Notes: generated from the sequence alone by a model not told the origin. A stretch of 64,000 bases of DNA from Rhynchopus sp. YZ270_cl-10 (GCA_964035575.1 OZ037854.1:1116001-1180000); one strand, 5' to 3'. Shown: positions 54,201-64,000, counted from the stretch's first letter. Numbers and translations are program-made.

Positions 54201-55731
54201 TGCACCGAGACGTGGACGTTCGTCAACGGACGCACCACAGGCACCAATGACAGATGCACCGAGACGTAGACGTTCGTCAACAGACGCACCACAGGCACCA
54301 ATGACAGATGCACCGAGACGTGGACGTTCGTCAACGGACGCACCACAGGCACCAATGACAGATGCACCGAGACGTAGACGTTCGTCAACAGACGCACCAC
54401 AGTCACCAATGACAGATGCACCGAGACGTGGACGTTCGTCAACAGACGCACCACAGGCACCAATGACAGATGCACCGAGACGTGGACGTTCGTCAACAGA
54501 CGCACCACAGGCACCAATGACAGATGCACCGAGACGTAGACGTTCGTCAACAGACGCACCACAGTCACCAATGACAGATGCACCGAGACGTGGACGTTCG
54601 TCAACAGACGCACCACAGGCACCAATGACAGATGCACCGAGACGTGGACGTTCGTCAACAGACGCACCACAGGCACCAATGACAGATGCACCGAGACGTA
54701 GACGTTCGTCAACAGACGCACCACAGTCACCAATGACAGATGCACCGAGACGTGGACGTTCGTCAACAGACGCACCACAGGCACCAATGACAGACGCACC
54801 GAGACGTAGACGTTCGTCAACGGACGCACCACAGACGCCAATGACAGATGCACCGAGACGTGGACGGTCGTCAACGGACGTGCCTGCTGGGATGCCCACT
54901 GCAGGACGTAAGTTGGTGTCCCCTGTGCGTGTGGCTGCGTTCAACACACACTCCAACGAACAGAGCTACCCAAGCGGCCCCCAGATCGACTACATCCTTT
55001 CGCACACCCAACCCTCGTACGAATTCGACCTTGTGGGTGTGATTGAGAACATGAACCGTGAAAGTGTGTGGGACTCTGTCGCAGGATTTACGACATACAC
55101 CTTCGAGTCAAGCAGGCCGTCCGAGCAGCTCCTGTACCGCACCACAAAGTTTGACAGCCCGACAAACGGGATCAAGTTCCAGGAGGCTGGGTGGGGTGCC
55201 TACTACGTGAGCCATGTGGACCTGGAGGAGATTGGTGGTGGGTGTGTGCGTGTGTTTGTTGCTCACTTCCCGATCGAGATGACTGTCATAGACGGACCTG
55301 CCGACGCGACCTCGTATGCCATGGGGCGCTACGTCGTGGAGCAGCTTCACGACGAGTGTTCGAACATCCTGACAGGAGACTTGAACACCATCTTGCTGAG
55401 CACAAGGGAGAAGAACCTGAAGCGTCTGGACGACCTGCTTGCCTCGTCCCTCGAGTCCTTCCTTGAGCCGACCACGGTGTCCAACGTGCTGTACGTGATG
55501 TGCAGCAACGACATGGGCTTCGAAGGGTCTGAGGAGTACAGAGACAGTGCTCTCAGCGACCACCCCATTGCAGTCACCATCTGCACGCCGGATGCACCCG
55601 TACGTGTGCCTCTGCCAGACACAGACGCACCAGACACGGACGCGCCTGACACAATTGTACCCACAGATGCACCGAGAAGCAGACGTTCACCAAGCTCGCG
55701 GTACGCTGTGCCGAGGTCTAGGCGTCCATAG
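51271..55731 (+). CDS. Secreted multicopper oxidase fused to two EEP (endonuclease/exonuclease/phosphatase) domains
   Basis: Single exon, 1,486 residues. Signal peptide MLFAVLSALAVGA. Residues ~20-535 are a multicopper oxidase with all copper motifs: HTHGLH (~102), HWYHAHHHG (~140), HPYHQH (~457) and HCHILQHEDLGMM (~513), the last with a Met axial ligand as in CotA and CueO. Two EEP domains (~608-831 and ~1216-1440) carry VRVAAFNTH, VGVIENM, FVAHFPI, LTGDLNT and LSDHPIAVTIC, the expected Asn, Glu, His, Asp-x-Asn and Asp-His residues of this metal-dependent phosphoesterase fold. Between them lies an array of 18 TDAP/Arg-rich repeats, and a TDAP linker joins the oxidase to EEP 1. The two EEP copies differ by only a few residues. 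Extracellular copper-dependent oxidation plus phosphodiester cleavage on one chain is inferred; substrates are unknown. Confidence 0.88.
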   Translation: MLFAVLSALAVGAPIKRLETISCENGATVEIEVRRATVAVPGIVEFETRAYHFGGTAHVPGKTIAMRAGERCNIKVVNNLEGTACTGGHKNSFHCPDTTGLHTHGLHVSPEEDNIDTHIEPNGDSWTYQYNMPEDHLMGTHWYHAHHHGSTALQVMGGMVGILTVEPAAGYTLPADLKALYDDDTVPLMVMTHMCMGGGDPDTPVYGALDQAALVDAQPDVRIPLNANWLDDSQSGRDFYVVNGEYNPTVTIKADTATLLRIVHGGGNRHVTLWIDDPSQHCTLTLVARDGVFQYTPYLTLTAITMIQGTRVDVAITCAAAAAGMTFNVEMSRKAPLMVSTQNLHVQKNVLSIAVEAGSSPRAAPTSQATFPSYLNDLLGDSNAKVGGERGVSEISFTVTGNDVAINRNPFAGWDEPDDRVKYQEEFCLYQTYELKIESKSYPVITPGGPALSNRAIHPYHQHINHMQIVNGQDPSGQIIREGEWRDVVPAWGDDYPTIVRFHPYRFTGDVVVHCHILQHEDLGMMGLYKMVDCGNAGPSEDTAVPGTTDVPQTPATDAPRRGRSSTDAPQAPMTDAPRSRRSPTDAPQTPMTDVPAGMPTAGRKLVSPVRVAAFNTHSNEQSYPSGPQIDYILSHTQPSYEFDLVGVIENMNRERVWDSVAGFTTYTFESSRPSEQLLYRTTKFDSPTNGIKFQEAGWGAYYVSHVDLEEIGGGCVRVFVAHFPIEMTVIDGPADATSYAMGRYVVEQLHDECSNILTGDLNTILLSTREKNLKRLDDLLASSLESFLEPTTVSNVLYVMCSNDMGFEGSEEYRDSALSDHPIAVTICTPDAPVGVPLPDTDAPTAARTPSPRSRRSPTDAPQSPMTDAPRRRRSSTDAPQSPMTDAPRRGRSSTDAPQAPMTDAPRRRRSSTDAPQTPMTDAPRRGRSSTDAPQAPMTDAPRRRRSSTDAPQSPMTDAPRRGRSSTDAPQTPMTDAPRRGRSSTDAPQAPMTDAPRRRRSSTDAPQAPMTDAPRRGRSSTDAPQAPMTDAPRRRRSSTDAPQSPMTDAPRRGRSSTDAPQAPMTDAPRRGRSSTDAPQAPMTDAPRRRRSSTDAPQSPMTDAPRRGRSSTDAPQAPMTDAPRRGRSSTDAPQAPMTDAPRRRRSSTDAPQSPMTDAPRRGRSSTDAPQAPMTDAPRRRRSSTDAPQTPMTDAPRRGRSSTDVPAGMPTAGRKLVSPVRVAAFNTHSNEQSYPSGPQIDYILSHTQPSYEFDLVGVIENMNRESVWDSVAGFTTYTFESSRPSEQLLYRTTKFDSPTNGIKFQEAGWGAYYVSHVDLEEIGGGCVRVFVAHFPIEMTVIDGPADATSYAMGRYVVEQLHDECSNILTGDLNTILLSTREKNLKRLDDLLASSLESFLEPTTVSNVLYVMCSNDMGFEGSEEYRDSALSDHPIAVTICTPDAPVRVPLPDTDAPDTDAPDTIVPTDAPRSRRSPSSRYAVPRSRRP
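53869..54880 (+). repeat. 54-bp coding tandem repeat, 18 copies
   Basis: Eighteen exact-length units (53869-54840) plus a partial one encode MTDAPRRRRSSTDAPQSP and variants. RRRR alternates with RRGR, and the residue before the second Pro varies among S, A and T. Length is a multiple of three, so the frame is kept whatever the copy number. The RRRRS stretches resemble proprotein-convertase cleavage sites. Long reverse-strand frames over the array are a by-product of its periodicity. Confidence 0.95.
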
Positions 55732-57516
55732 GAGTTAAGGAGGCGCAGGCTGATGTTCACGAATTGTTTGTTGTCGGAACCCAGCACTGGGCCGCTATCT
55801 AGATAGAGAATACGATTGAGTGTTCCACCCCATCTCACACCACCTCCATGATGAGATCTTGGAGTAAATTACCGTAACCCACCAAAGCCCCCTTCCTTTT
55901 TGCAGGTAGACGTGCAAAATGAATATCACTCATGTGCAGACCTCCCTTTTTACCTTCCGTAGTACAGAAGCTTCGGCCAATTGAGTACAGACCCTAGTTA
56001 GCCATCAAAGTGGTTACTTAGGCGATTGTCGACACACATATTTTGTTTCTTATTTTAACACTTTGACACTTGTCACGCCAGTTTTTGATCTGTCTTGGCC
56101 TTTGAGGAACCATCTAAAAATTGGAAATAGAATCTGACTTCAAGATATGACAAGTGAATGCCAAAAAATGGACAGTGGAGATTGCACAACTGTGGCAACA
56201 CAACCGAGGCAACTACACTACTCCAACAATTTATCAAAGAAACTACAACAAACAAAAATATGTTTTGTATAGTGGAGCTCATTTTCGGGTGTCTACACTA
56301 TTACAACAAAGTTTTCAAAAGAGAAAAGAACAAGAAACTGAACAACGAACACATGCCAACACCCTTCCTCACTAGTATGAAACACAGGTCAAACCGAGCG
56401 ATGGCACACAGATTTGATCTAGTGCACACCCGTAGGATTATCTTGTCCCATCAGATATTGAGGTGGGGTGTTGGACGCAAACTAGGTGACATGCACCCCG
56501 TGTAGTTCTTATCGACCAAAGTTGTGTGGTACAGACCACTTCCCCCTACAGTAGGTCTTTTTGTTTACCCGCAATTCCACTCCTCCCTTCCTTTTGTTCA
56601 GTGCCTGCGTCCCAGAGGCGTTTTGCACTATCAACTTCACTTTGTTTTTTTTTTTTTTCTTCTTTTGTTCTGAGCAGAACCCAACGCACACCTTTATATT
56701 TATTTATATATTTCTGCGCTCTGCTCTCTCTTCCCCTGTGATGTATTTAAAAAAGCTGTAGCTAGAGAGCTGTGAAGATGTGTCTCTCGAGAACACTTTT
56801 CATGATGCAGTTGTTTTTTTAGGTACACTCCCCTACAGTGATGACGAAGTCTTTGTACTTTGTCATTGCGTTCTTTGTGTTTGTTGTTCGTTCAAGTTAA
56901 CCAAGCACAAGAGGCTTAGGTTCATCCTATAAAGTTGTCTTTGTTTTTCGATGACACTAAGCACATTGAGGCTTCCATCTTGAACACTTTACCATTCTAT
57001 TTCCCCTTGTTGCGTACCGCACGTCACACACGAGACGTTTGGTACCCTTTATAGAGTATGCACGACGTGATATTTGCGCCTTTCACAGAAGTTCATCATT
57101 GCCGTTTTGTTTTATTTTGTTTCAGGTGACTAAGCACAGTGAGGCTTAGGTTCAACTCATGAATAGAAATGAAAGCCCCCCTGTTCGTTTTAATGGTTAT
57201 CCCTTCAACTTTAAATAGTAATTACGACGTAGTAACGCCTGTTCCGCTTTACCCACCTGCAGTGTTGTTTCCCTTCGTATTTCAAAATTATCCATGATGT
57301 GGATGCACACAGCCGCATGGGCTTCTTTCTTTTCGCACCACCAATATCCGCAAATGTGTGACTATTTTGTTTCGGACTGTTAAGAACTACCCGCTCCCCT
57401 GGTGGAGGCGGAGGTGATAGGTAGAGAACGTAACACCTGAACACCCATACAGGAGCATCAAATAAATGACTCCAACACAGCTAAAGAGGCCCCCTGGAGG
57501 GGGGAAAGCAAACCCC
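55732..57516. other. Gene-free spacer with dispersed repeats
   Basis: No supported gene. 55951-56035 is a copy of the repeat at 21730. About 56165-56250 is an inverted copy of that at 49570. 56910-56929 holds GAGGCTTAGGTTCATCCTAT, related to 4661-4680, and the motif recurs in part at 57141. A C/D-box-like TGATGA occurs at 56838, but no matching D box was found. Confidence 0.4.
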
Positions 57517-59282
57517 ATGCGCGCCTTTGTGCTGCTTGCTGTCGCCTCCCTGTCGCTTGCCGAGGAAGCCCTCCCGACTCTACCACCCACACCAGCACCT
57601 GCCACACGGGCACCACCGACAAATGTCCCAGTTTCTGCGTGTTTGGAATCATCATCACCGCTGCATACTTTGTTCGCCGTGCAACCATACACAACATACC
57701 TGAAGTGCTGGACGTTTCAGTGCACAGGGAAGGTGCACATCACCTTCCTGAACATCACACTGTCCGGGAAGCTGTCTCTCGTCAACAACAACGGCTACGA
57801 GCTCATGTCACTCACAGGCACACATGACAGCTACACGGCTTCGTATCCTGCAAACGGTGATATGCGGATTGTGTACGAGGTGACCTCTGATTGGAAGCCT
57901 CTTGCGGTTAACTTCACAGTTGAATGGGAGTGCGAGGAGGGACACCTGTCCCGCCTGCAGTGGGGTACAATTCAGCTGAGTTCTTGACACTGCCACCTGT
58001 TGGGACGTACGAGAGGCTGTATTCATTCGTTGACATTCACAAATGGATGATTCCTTGCACAGGCTCAATCGACATTGAAGTGCGTTTGGGAAATGTTTTT
58101 CAGTATTTATACGTCGTATTAAACAGCAGCAACACAACTGTGTTTTCACTATACGAGCCAGGCACAGGCGGAGGCAACTACTCAGTTGACGGCTACTTCT
58201 TTGTTGAGCTGAACAATCTCTACAACAATACCTTAGACAACTTCCTCTTCTTCTCTTGGAGTTGCAACGGTGTCAGACCACCGCTCCCGTCATTGGAGGA
58301 TACACAAGCACCTGCCACGCAGGCGACACCGACAAGTGTCCCGGTTTCTGAAAATAATGAGACCAATACTTCCCACGTGCCGACTGGGCTGCCGACCGAC
58401 ACCACTTTTGCACCGCCGACTCCTGCACCTGCCACAACACTTCCCACAGCAGCAACGACAGGACTCACAGAAGAAATGACAGGCCTGCCTGCCGACACTA
58501 CTGTTGCTCCTCCGACACCTCCTTCTGTGAACGCTCTGTGCACAGCTGACAAAGACTGTCGCAGTGGGAGGCTTGACCCGAAGGCGACGTGCAATGATGG
58601 TATGTGTGTGTGCCACTCTCAGGGTTACACACACCCACCTGGTGTGCCTCTGTGCCTGCTTGCGGACGACGTGACAGTGCCGATGGGGTTTGCTGTGGAG
58701 TACGGGGCAGAGACGCGTGGGTTGTGGGGTGCTGCGACGGCTGAGAGGGAGCACTTTGAGGATGTGATGCACGAGGCGCTGGGGACAGTGACAGACATGA
58801 ATGTTGTGACCTCGGAGGACGGTGTCGTGGTGGTGGGCATGGTGCGTGCCGGCACAGCAAAGCTGGCGGATGTGCTTTCTGGCAAGGTGAACCTCACTCA
58901 CGCTCTCAGCTCTGAAGGTGTCTCTGTGGGCTATGGTGTGACATGCGCAAGCACGGCTGCATCGTACACGGTGGAGCACAACGGAGTCTGTCACGCAGTG
59001 GCGTGCGACGACAGCACCACCCTTGCACTGCAGAGCGGGGAGTACATCTGCGAGAGCAAGACCATGCCGCAGCCTGAAGACGCCTCGAGTGGCAGCAACG
59101 TGGCGCTCTACGTTGGCATCGGTGTCGGTGTGCTTGGGATTGTTGCGGGTGTTGCTGTGGAGTGTTACTTTAGAACTAAACACAGCCACACCCCAACGGT
59201 AGACTCCTCACTGACAAAGAGCGCACTGCAAAATGACTTCAATGAGGCCGAGCTGTACCACGTGGACGAGACGCTGGAGTAG
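57517..59282 (+). CDS. Divergent type I membrane protein of the CUB-like/Cys-tail family, with one frame disruption
   Basis: The ATG at 57517 gives a signal peptide (MRAFVLLAVASLSLAEEA); an in-frame ATG at 57466 would mask it. A short PT segment precedes a diverged A half (VNNNGYELMSLTGTHDSYTA, then VNFTVEWECE) and B half (WMIPCTGSIDIEVRL, then FFVELNN). These are followed by a PT stalk, a Cys-rich module (CTADKDCRSG, CNDGMCVCHSQGY), a membrane-proximal domain, a transmembrane helix (~VALYVGIGVGVLGIVAGVAV) and an acidic tail ending VDETLE. Near 57940, between WECEEG and PVPPAVGYNSAEF, the frame moves by one base with no plausible intron. Either the gene is broken or one base is missing from the assembly. 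The rest is intact. Confidence 0.65.
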
Positions 59283-59585
59283 AGAAGCGTGGTGGAGACT
59301 GTCAGTCATGAGGCAAAAGTGGAGATGATCCGAAACAAAAGAACACCACCAGAAGTGCGCACAGCACGACCCCACACCAATCAAGGAGAGAGAACTTTTG
59401 AAAAGGGGATACAATTACGCAGAAATCTACCTTAATTCCTTCGCCGATTCTTCACCGGCAGGTGTAACGTATTTCTTTTTGTTTTGTTTCCTGTCGAAAG
59501 CAGCGGGACTGGTTGTCCACCCCGCGTTCTTTCTCCACCAACGTATGTGTATGAGGCACATTTCAACTTTCATCTTTATTTAAGT
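59283..59585. other. Short spacer
   Basis: No gene is supported. It is the likely 3' UTR of the preceding gene, leading into the inverted-repeat element at 59586. Confidence 0.3.
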
Positions 59586-59742
59586 TTACTGCGGGGGTCG
59601 AATATACGAAAGGGTATCTTATATTTTGCTTTTAGTATGAAGAGTTAGTAGCAGACGTTTTTTGTTGATCCCTCACCGTATACTATCAATTTATTGATAG
59701 CATATGATGAAAATACTTATATTCGACCCCCTCCCCCAGTAA
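59586..59742. mobile_element. Non-autonomous TIR element with poly-G edge (member c)
   Basis: TTACTGCGGGGGTCGAATAT at the left is mirrored by ATATTCGACCCCCTCCCCCAGTAA at the right (written here as the motif ATATTCGACCCCC plus CCCCCAGTAA). The outer TTACTG and the G-run followed by an AATA core match the elements at 47 and 6517. It is the shortest of the three, with no coding capacity. Confidence 0.55.
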
Positions 59743-60225
59743 GAAAGTATTTCAATAATATTATGACGGTCCATGTGCTGTCTTTATGAGTCATTATCTT
59801 GTCCTGGCCATGCACATGCTCTGGCGTGTGACGCTTGCGTTTGTTTGTGTGCATCGACATGACTCCACATATTTGCGTTTCTTGGCGGCCGAACTGTCCA
59901 GACGCTTCTCCAACTGACACCCTGAGTGTGCGATGTCTGCGTTGTACTGAATAGTAACGTACGAATGGTGTTTGTCCACAACTATGATATCCCTGTGAGT
60001 AGTATTTTTTCTCTTCAGCGAAGTTATTTTAGTCACTTTTATTTTGAAAATAATACATTATTGCGGAAGGTGACTCTGTGGGTCCTTCGAGACCAGTCAA
60101 CAGCACGTTCAGGATTTTCTTAACTTCTCCAATTGTCGCTGTGAAGCATATTCATCTGTCTGTTATTTCTCTACCTTGTGTTTGTCTTTTACTTTCCAAG
60201 CTTTCGAATAAAGTAACGATACCCC
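59743..60225. other. Spacer before oxidase gene 2
   Basis: No gene is supported. Similarity to the upstream DNA of oxidase gene 1 begins at about 60226 (CGACCGTTGCTTTCATCTTG). Confidence 0.3.
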
Positions 60226-60506
60226 CGACCGTTGCTTTCATCTTGCACCCCATGTGGTAAGAAGTCGCAAGATTCCCAATACTGTAGAGTTCCCATGTCA
60301 GACACAGTGTCTGTGTAGTATTGGTAACTTTGCATCAAAGGAAAGCAGCTCGCCACGGGTTGTTTCTTTTTCACACGACCCATATCTATCCCCCAACCCT
60401 CATCACTCCCTCGACACACCATCCCAGATTTGGTTGCAATACACCCACCTTGAGATCCGCACATACGTATCCACACATTGAAGAAAGACCCCTTTTCTTG
60501 TGAATA
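60226..60506 (+). promoter_or_regulatory. Upstream region of oxidase gene 2
   Basis: Near-identical to 50988-51270. The two-part inverted repeat is kept at 60276-60324 (CCAATACT ... AGTATTGG around CAGACACAGTGTCTG). Substitutions elsewhere in the block leave its pairing bases intact. Confidence 0.5.
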
Positions 60507-63500
60507 TGCTGTTCGCAGTGTTGTCTGCGCTTGCAGTTGGTGCGCCTATCAAACGCTTGGAGACGATATCATGCGAGAACGGTGCGACGGTTGAGATTGA
60601 GGTGCGGAGGGCGACGGTGGCAGTTCCCGGGATTGTTGAGTTTGAGACGAGGGCGTATCACTTTGGGGGTACGGCGCATGTGCCTGGGAAGACGATTGCG
60701 ATGCGTGCAGGGGAGAGGTGCAACATCAAAGTGGTCAACAACCTCGAGGGCACGGCCTGCACAGGCGGCCACGAGAACTCCTTCCACTGCCCCGACACGA
60801 CCGGCCTGCACACACACGGCCTGCACGTGTCCCCTGAGGAGGACAACATCGACACCCACATCGAACCGAACGGCGACTCGTGGACGTACCAGTACAACAT
60901 GCCTGAAGACCACCTGATGGGGACACACTGGTACCACGCACACCACCACGGGTCGACAGCACTGCAGGTCATGGGCGGCATGGTCGGGATTCTGACAGTG
61001 GAGCCGGCAGCGGGGTACACCCTCCCTGCAGACCTGAAGGCGCTGTATGATGACGACACCGTGCCGCTGATGGTCATGACGCACATGTGCATGGGTGGCG
61101 GGGACCCGGACACACCGGTGTACGGTGCGCTGGACCAGGCAGCACTTGTGGACGCACAGCCGGATGTGCGGATTCCGCTGAACGCAAACTGGCTGGATGA
61201 CTCCCAGTCGGGGCGCGACTTCTACGTGGTCAACGGAGAGTACAACCCGACAGTCACAATCAAGGCAGACACGGCAACGCTCCTCCGCATCGTGCACGGT
61301 GGTGGGAACAGACACGTGACCCTGTGGATCGACGACCCTTCGCAGCACTGCACACTGACGCTGGTTGCCAGGGACGGTGTGTTCCAGTACACGCCGTACC
61401 TCACGTTGACGGCAATCACAATGATCCAGGGGACACGTGTCGATGTTGCCATCACCTGTGCGGCAGCGGCTGCTGGCATGACCTTCAACGTCGAGATGTC
61501 GCGCAAGGCACCCCTCATGGTGTCCACACAGAACCTGCACGTGCAGAAGAACGTTCTCTCCATTGCAGTCGAGGCAGGCTCCTCTCCACGTGCAGCGCCA
61601 ACCTCGCAGGCGACGTTCCCTTCGTACCTGAACGACCTGCTTGGTGACAGCAACGCCAAGGTCGGGGGTGAGCGTGGTGTCAGCGAAATCTCCTTCACCG
61701 TCACCGGCAACGACGTCGCAATCAACCGCAACCCCTTTGCAGGATGGGACGAGCCGGATGACAGGGTTAAGTACCAGGAGGAGTTCTGTCTCTACCAGAC
61801 GTACGAGCTCAAGATTGAGTCGAAGAGCTACCCAGTGATCACCCCGGGTGGGCCGGCATTGTCGAACCGTGCTATCCACCCATACCACCAGCACATCAAC
61901 CACATGCAGATTGTGAACGGGCAGGACCCGAGTGGGCAGATCATCCGTGAAGGTGAGTGGCGTGACGTGGTGCCTGCCTGGGGTGACGACTACCCGACCA
62001 TTGTGCGTTTCCACCCGTACCGCTTCACTGGGGATGTCGTGGTGCACTGCCACATCCTGCAGCATGAGGACCTTGGGATGATGGGGCTCTACAAGATGGT
62101 CGACTGTGGCAACGCAGGGCCTTCGCCTGCACCGGAGGACACAGCAGTGCCTGGGACAACGGATGCGCCGACGTCTGCACCAACGGACGCACCACAGACA
62201 CCAACGACGGATGTGCCTGCTGGGATGCCCACTGCAGGACGTAAGTTGGTGTCCCCCGTGCGTGTGGCTGCGTTCAACACAGTTGACGACGAACAGAAGT
62301 TCCCAAGCGGCCCCCAGATCGACTACATCCTTTCGCACACCCAACCCTCGTACGAATTCGACCTTGTGGGTGTGATTGAGAACATGAACCGTGAAAGTGT
62401 GTGGGACTCTGTCGCAGGATTTACGACATACACCTTCGAGTCAAGCAGGCCGTCCGAGCAGCTCCTGTACCGCACCACAAAGTTTGACAGCCCGACAAAT
62501 GGGATCAAGTTCCAGGAGGCTGGGTGGGGTGCCTACTACGTGAGCCATGTGGACCTGGAGGAGATTGGTGGTGGGTGTGTGCGTGTGTTTGTTGCTCACT
62601 TCCCGATCGAGAAGACTGCCATAGATGGACCTGATGACCTAACCTCGTATGCCATGGGGCGCTACGTCGTGGAGCAGCTTCACAACGAGTGTTCGAACAT
62701 CCTGACAGGAGACCTGAACACCATCTTGCTGAGCACAAGGGAGAAGAACCTGAAGCGTCTGGACGACCTGCTTGCCTCGTCCCTCGAGTCCTTCCTTGAG
62801 CCGACCACGGTGTCCAACGTGCTGTACGTGATGTGCAGCAACGACATGGGCTTCGAAGGGTCTGAGGAGTACAGAGACAGTGCTCTCAGCGACCACCCCA
62901 TTGCAGTCACCATCTGCACGCCGCCTGCAACCACAGACGTGCCCCTCGCGACTGCCATGCCAACAGATGTGCCGACAGGCGTGCCCACTGCCATGCCTAC
63001 CGTGGTGCCCACAGAGGTGCCCCTCGCGGAGACTGCTGTACCAACTACTGTGCCCACGACAATCCCGACAGGTGTGCCAACGGTGGTTCCCACAACAAGT
63101 CCCTCATCTGCGCCCACGATGGTGCCCACGGCAGAGCCAACTCAGGTACCGACAGCAGCACCCACAACAACACCTGCAGGGGAGACAGCTGCTCCTACTG
63201 CCGTTCCGACGTCTGTACCTACTTCCGAGCCTACAACCGTGCCGACTCAAGCCCCACCAACAGACGCCCCACCTACGGCACAACCTGGGATCCCTGAGAC
63301 AGATGCACCTGTTACTGATGTGCCAGACACAGACGCACCCGATACGACAGCACCGATGACAGATGCACCTGACACAATTGTACCCACAACAGCACCGACA
63401 GATGCACCTGCAACAGACGCACCACCGACATCTGCACCACCCACAGCACACCCGGGAATTCCTGAGACAGCTGCACCTGTTACAATTGCACCGGACACAG

Positions 63501-64000
63501 ACACACCTATGACAGACGTTCCGATGACAAACGCACCTGACACATCCGTGCCAACAACAGCACCGACTGGCGCACCTGCAACAGACTCACCACCGACATC
63601 TGCGCCACCCACAGCACACCCCGGCATCCCTGAGACAGCTGCACCTGCAACGATTGCACCGGACACAGATGCACCTGCTACACTTGCACCTGAGACAGAC
63701 GCACCTGACACATCCGTGCCAACAACAGCACCGACAGACGCACCTGCAACGGTCGCTCCACCGACATCCGCACCACCTACCGCATACCCGGGCATCCCTG
63801 CGACAGACGCACCTGCAACAGGTGTGCCAGACACAGCCACACCAACCTCTATTCCAACAGCTGGACCCACTACGGTGCCTGCTGGGATGACTGCAACCCC
63901 GACCACTATGCCCACAGCACCGACAGACGCACCTGCAACGGTCGCACCACCTACCGCATACCCGGGCATCCCTGCGACAGACGCACCTGACACAAATGCA
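60507..64000 (+). CDS. Secreted multicopper oxidase fused to one EEP domain and a long TDAP/PT tail (3' end outside window)
   Basis: From the ATG at 60507 the frame stays open to the window edge, at least 1,164 residues. The signal peptide and multicopper oxidase part (~1-535) are almost identical to oxidase gene 1, with all four copper motifs. A shorter linker leads to a single EEP domain (~588-810) that keeps LTGDLNT and the SDHPIAVTIC motif but has changes such as NTVDDEQKF and PIEKTAID. In place of the Arg-rich 54-bp array is a Pro/Thr/Asp-rich tail, first of VPTAVPT type, then of TDAP type, with a recurring block PPTSAPPTAHPGIPETAAP. Such stalks are usually O-glycosylated, and a membrane anchor may follow beyond the window. 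The two genes are a recent duplicate pair with diverged C-termini. Confidence 0.85.
63240..64000 (+). repeat. Higher-order coding repeat in the oxidase 2 tail
   Basis: Blocks ending in PPTAHPGIPE or PPTAYPGIPA recur at about 63262, 63430, 63595 and 63765, with a shortened copy near 63945, so the spacing is ~165-170 bp. Within them ATDAP, DTDAP and TTAPTDAP vary. It continues past the window end. Confidence 0.7.

Noticed and set aside
53869-54880. CRISPR-like regular array
   Set aside because: Units are contiguous with no unique spacers and code for protein in frame within a eukaryotic gene.
53520-54956. Reverse-strand frames of 375-478 residues over the 54-bp repeat
   Set aside because: A repeat of 54 bp keeps every stop-free frame open. 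The forward frame joins known domains on both sides.
56838-56940. Box C/D snoRNA starting at TGATGA
   Set aside because: No CTGA box D or terminal stem at a suitable distance.
57950-57980. An 11-nt intron (GTACAATTCAG) that would restore the frame in the gene at 57517
   Set aside because: Far shorter than any plausible spliceosomal intron and without the GTATGT donor. A base-level error or break is simpler.

Overview
This window is nuclear DNA from a unicellular eukaryote. Evidence: spliceosomal introns (eight can be placed, all with a GTATGT donor), secreted and single-pass membrane proteins with Pro/Thr-rich stalks, an SMP-domain lipid-transfer protein, a PLAC8 protein, ankyrin proteins, and gene-poor spacers rich in homopolymers and short inverted-repeat elements. 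The species cannot be named from the sequence. The PT/TDAP stalks recall stramenopiles and other free-living protists. The strict GTATGT donor recalls yeasts and metamonads. Multicopper oxidases suggest life with oxygen. Every supported gene lies on the + strand.

Layout: 1-1.3 kb, an inverted-repeat element. 1.3-4.0 kb, a two-exon SMP/C2-like (extended-synaptotagmin-like) gene. 4.0-7.6 kb, spacer with two short transposon-like elements and one doubtful ORF. 7.6-21 kb, a tandem array of three intronless type I membrane proteins with 3, 2 and 5 copies of a ~204-residue unit whose second half is CUB-like; the duplicated unit includes ~0.9 kb of upstream DNA. 22.1-23.6 kb, a further copy of that upstream DNA in front of an unrelated small basic ORF. 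24.1-27.5 kb, a shortened, frameshifted relative of the large gene at 39.2-47.5 kb. That large gene has six exons and encodes a ~2,447-residue cysteine-rich membrane protein that carries the CUB-like units and C-terminal tail of the array family. 28-39 kb, duplicated spacer, an ankyrin pseudogene, an intact ankyrin gene, and a cluster of fold-back and terminal-inverted-repeat elements, including one of ~3.15 kb. 47.5-50.4 kb, another copy of the spacer with an orphan upstream region.

50.4-64 kb: a small PLAC8 gene, then two near-identical secreted multicopper oxidases fused to endonuclease/exonuclease/phosphatase (EEP) domains. The first (51.3-55.7 kb) has two EEP domains around an 18-fold 54-bp repeat. 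The second (60.5 kb onward) has one EEP domain and a long TDAP/PT tail cut by the window edge. A divergent CUB-tail family member with one frame disruption lies between them.

Taken together, the region looks like an expanding cell-surface and secreted-protein cluster. Genes grow and shrink by module duplication and deletion, and flanking DNA is duplicated with them. The most unusual items are the oxidase-EEP fusions, the mosaic surface-protein family, and a set of poly-G-edged inverted-repeat elements.
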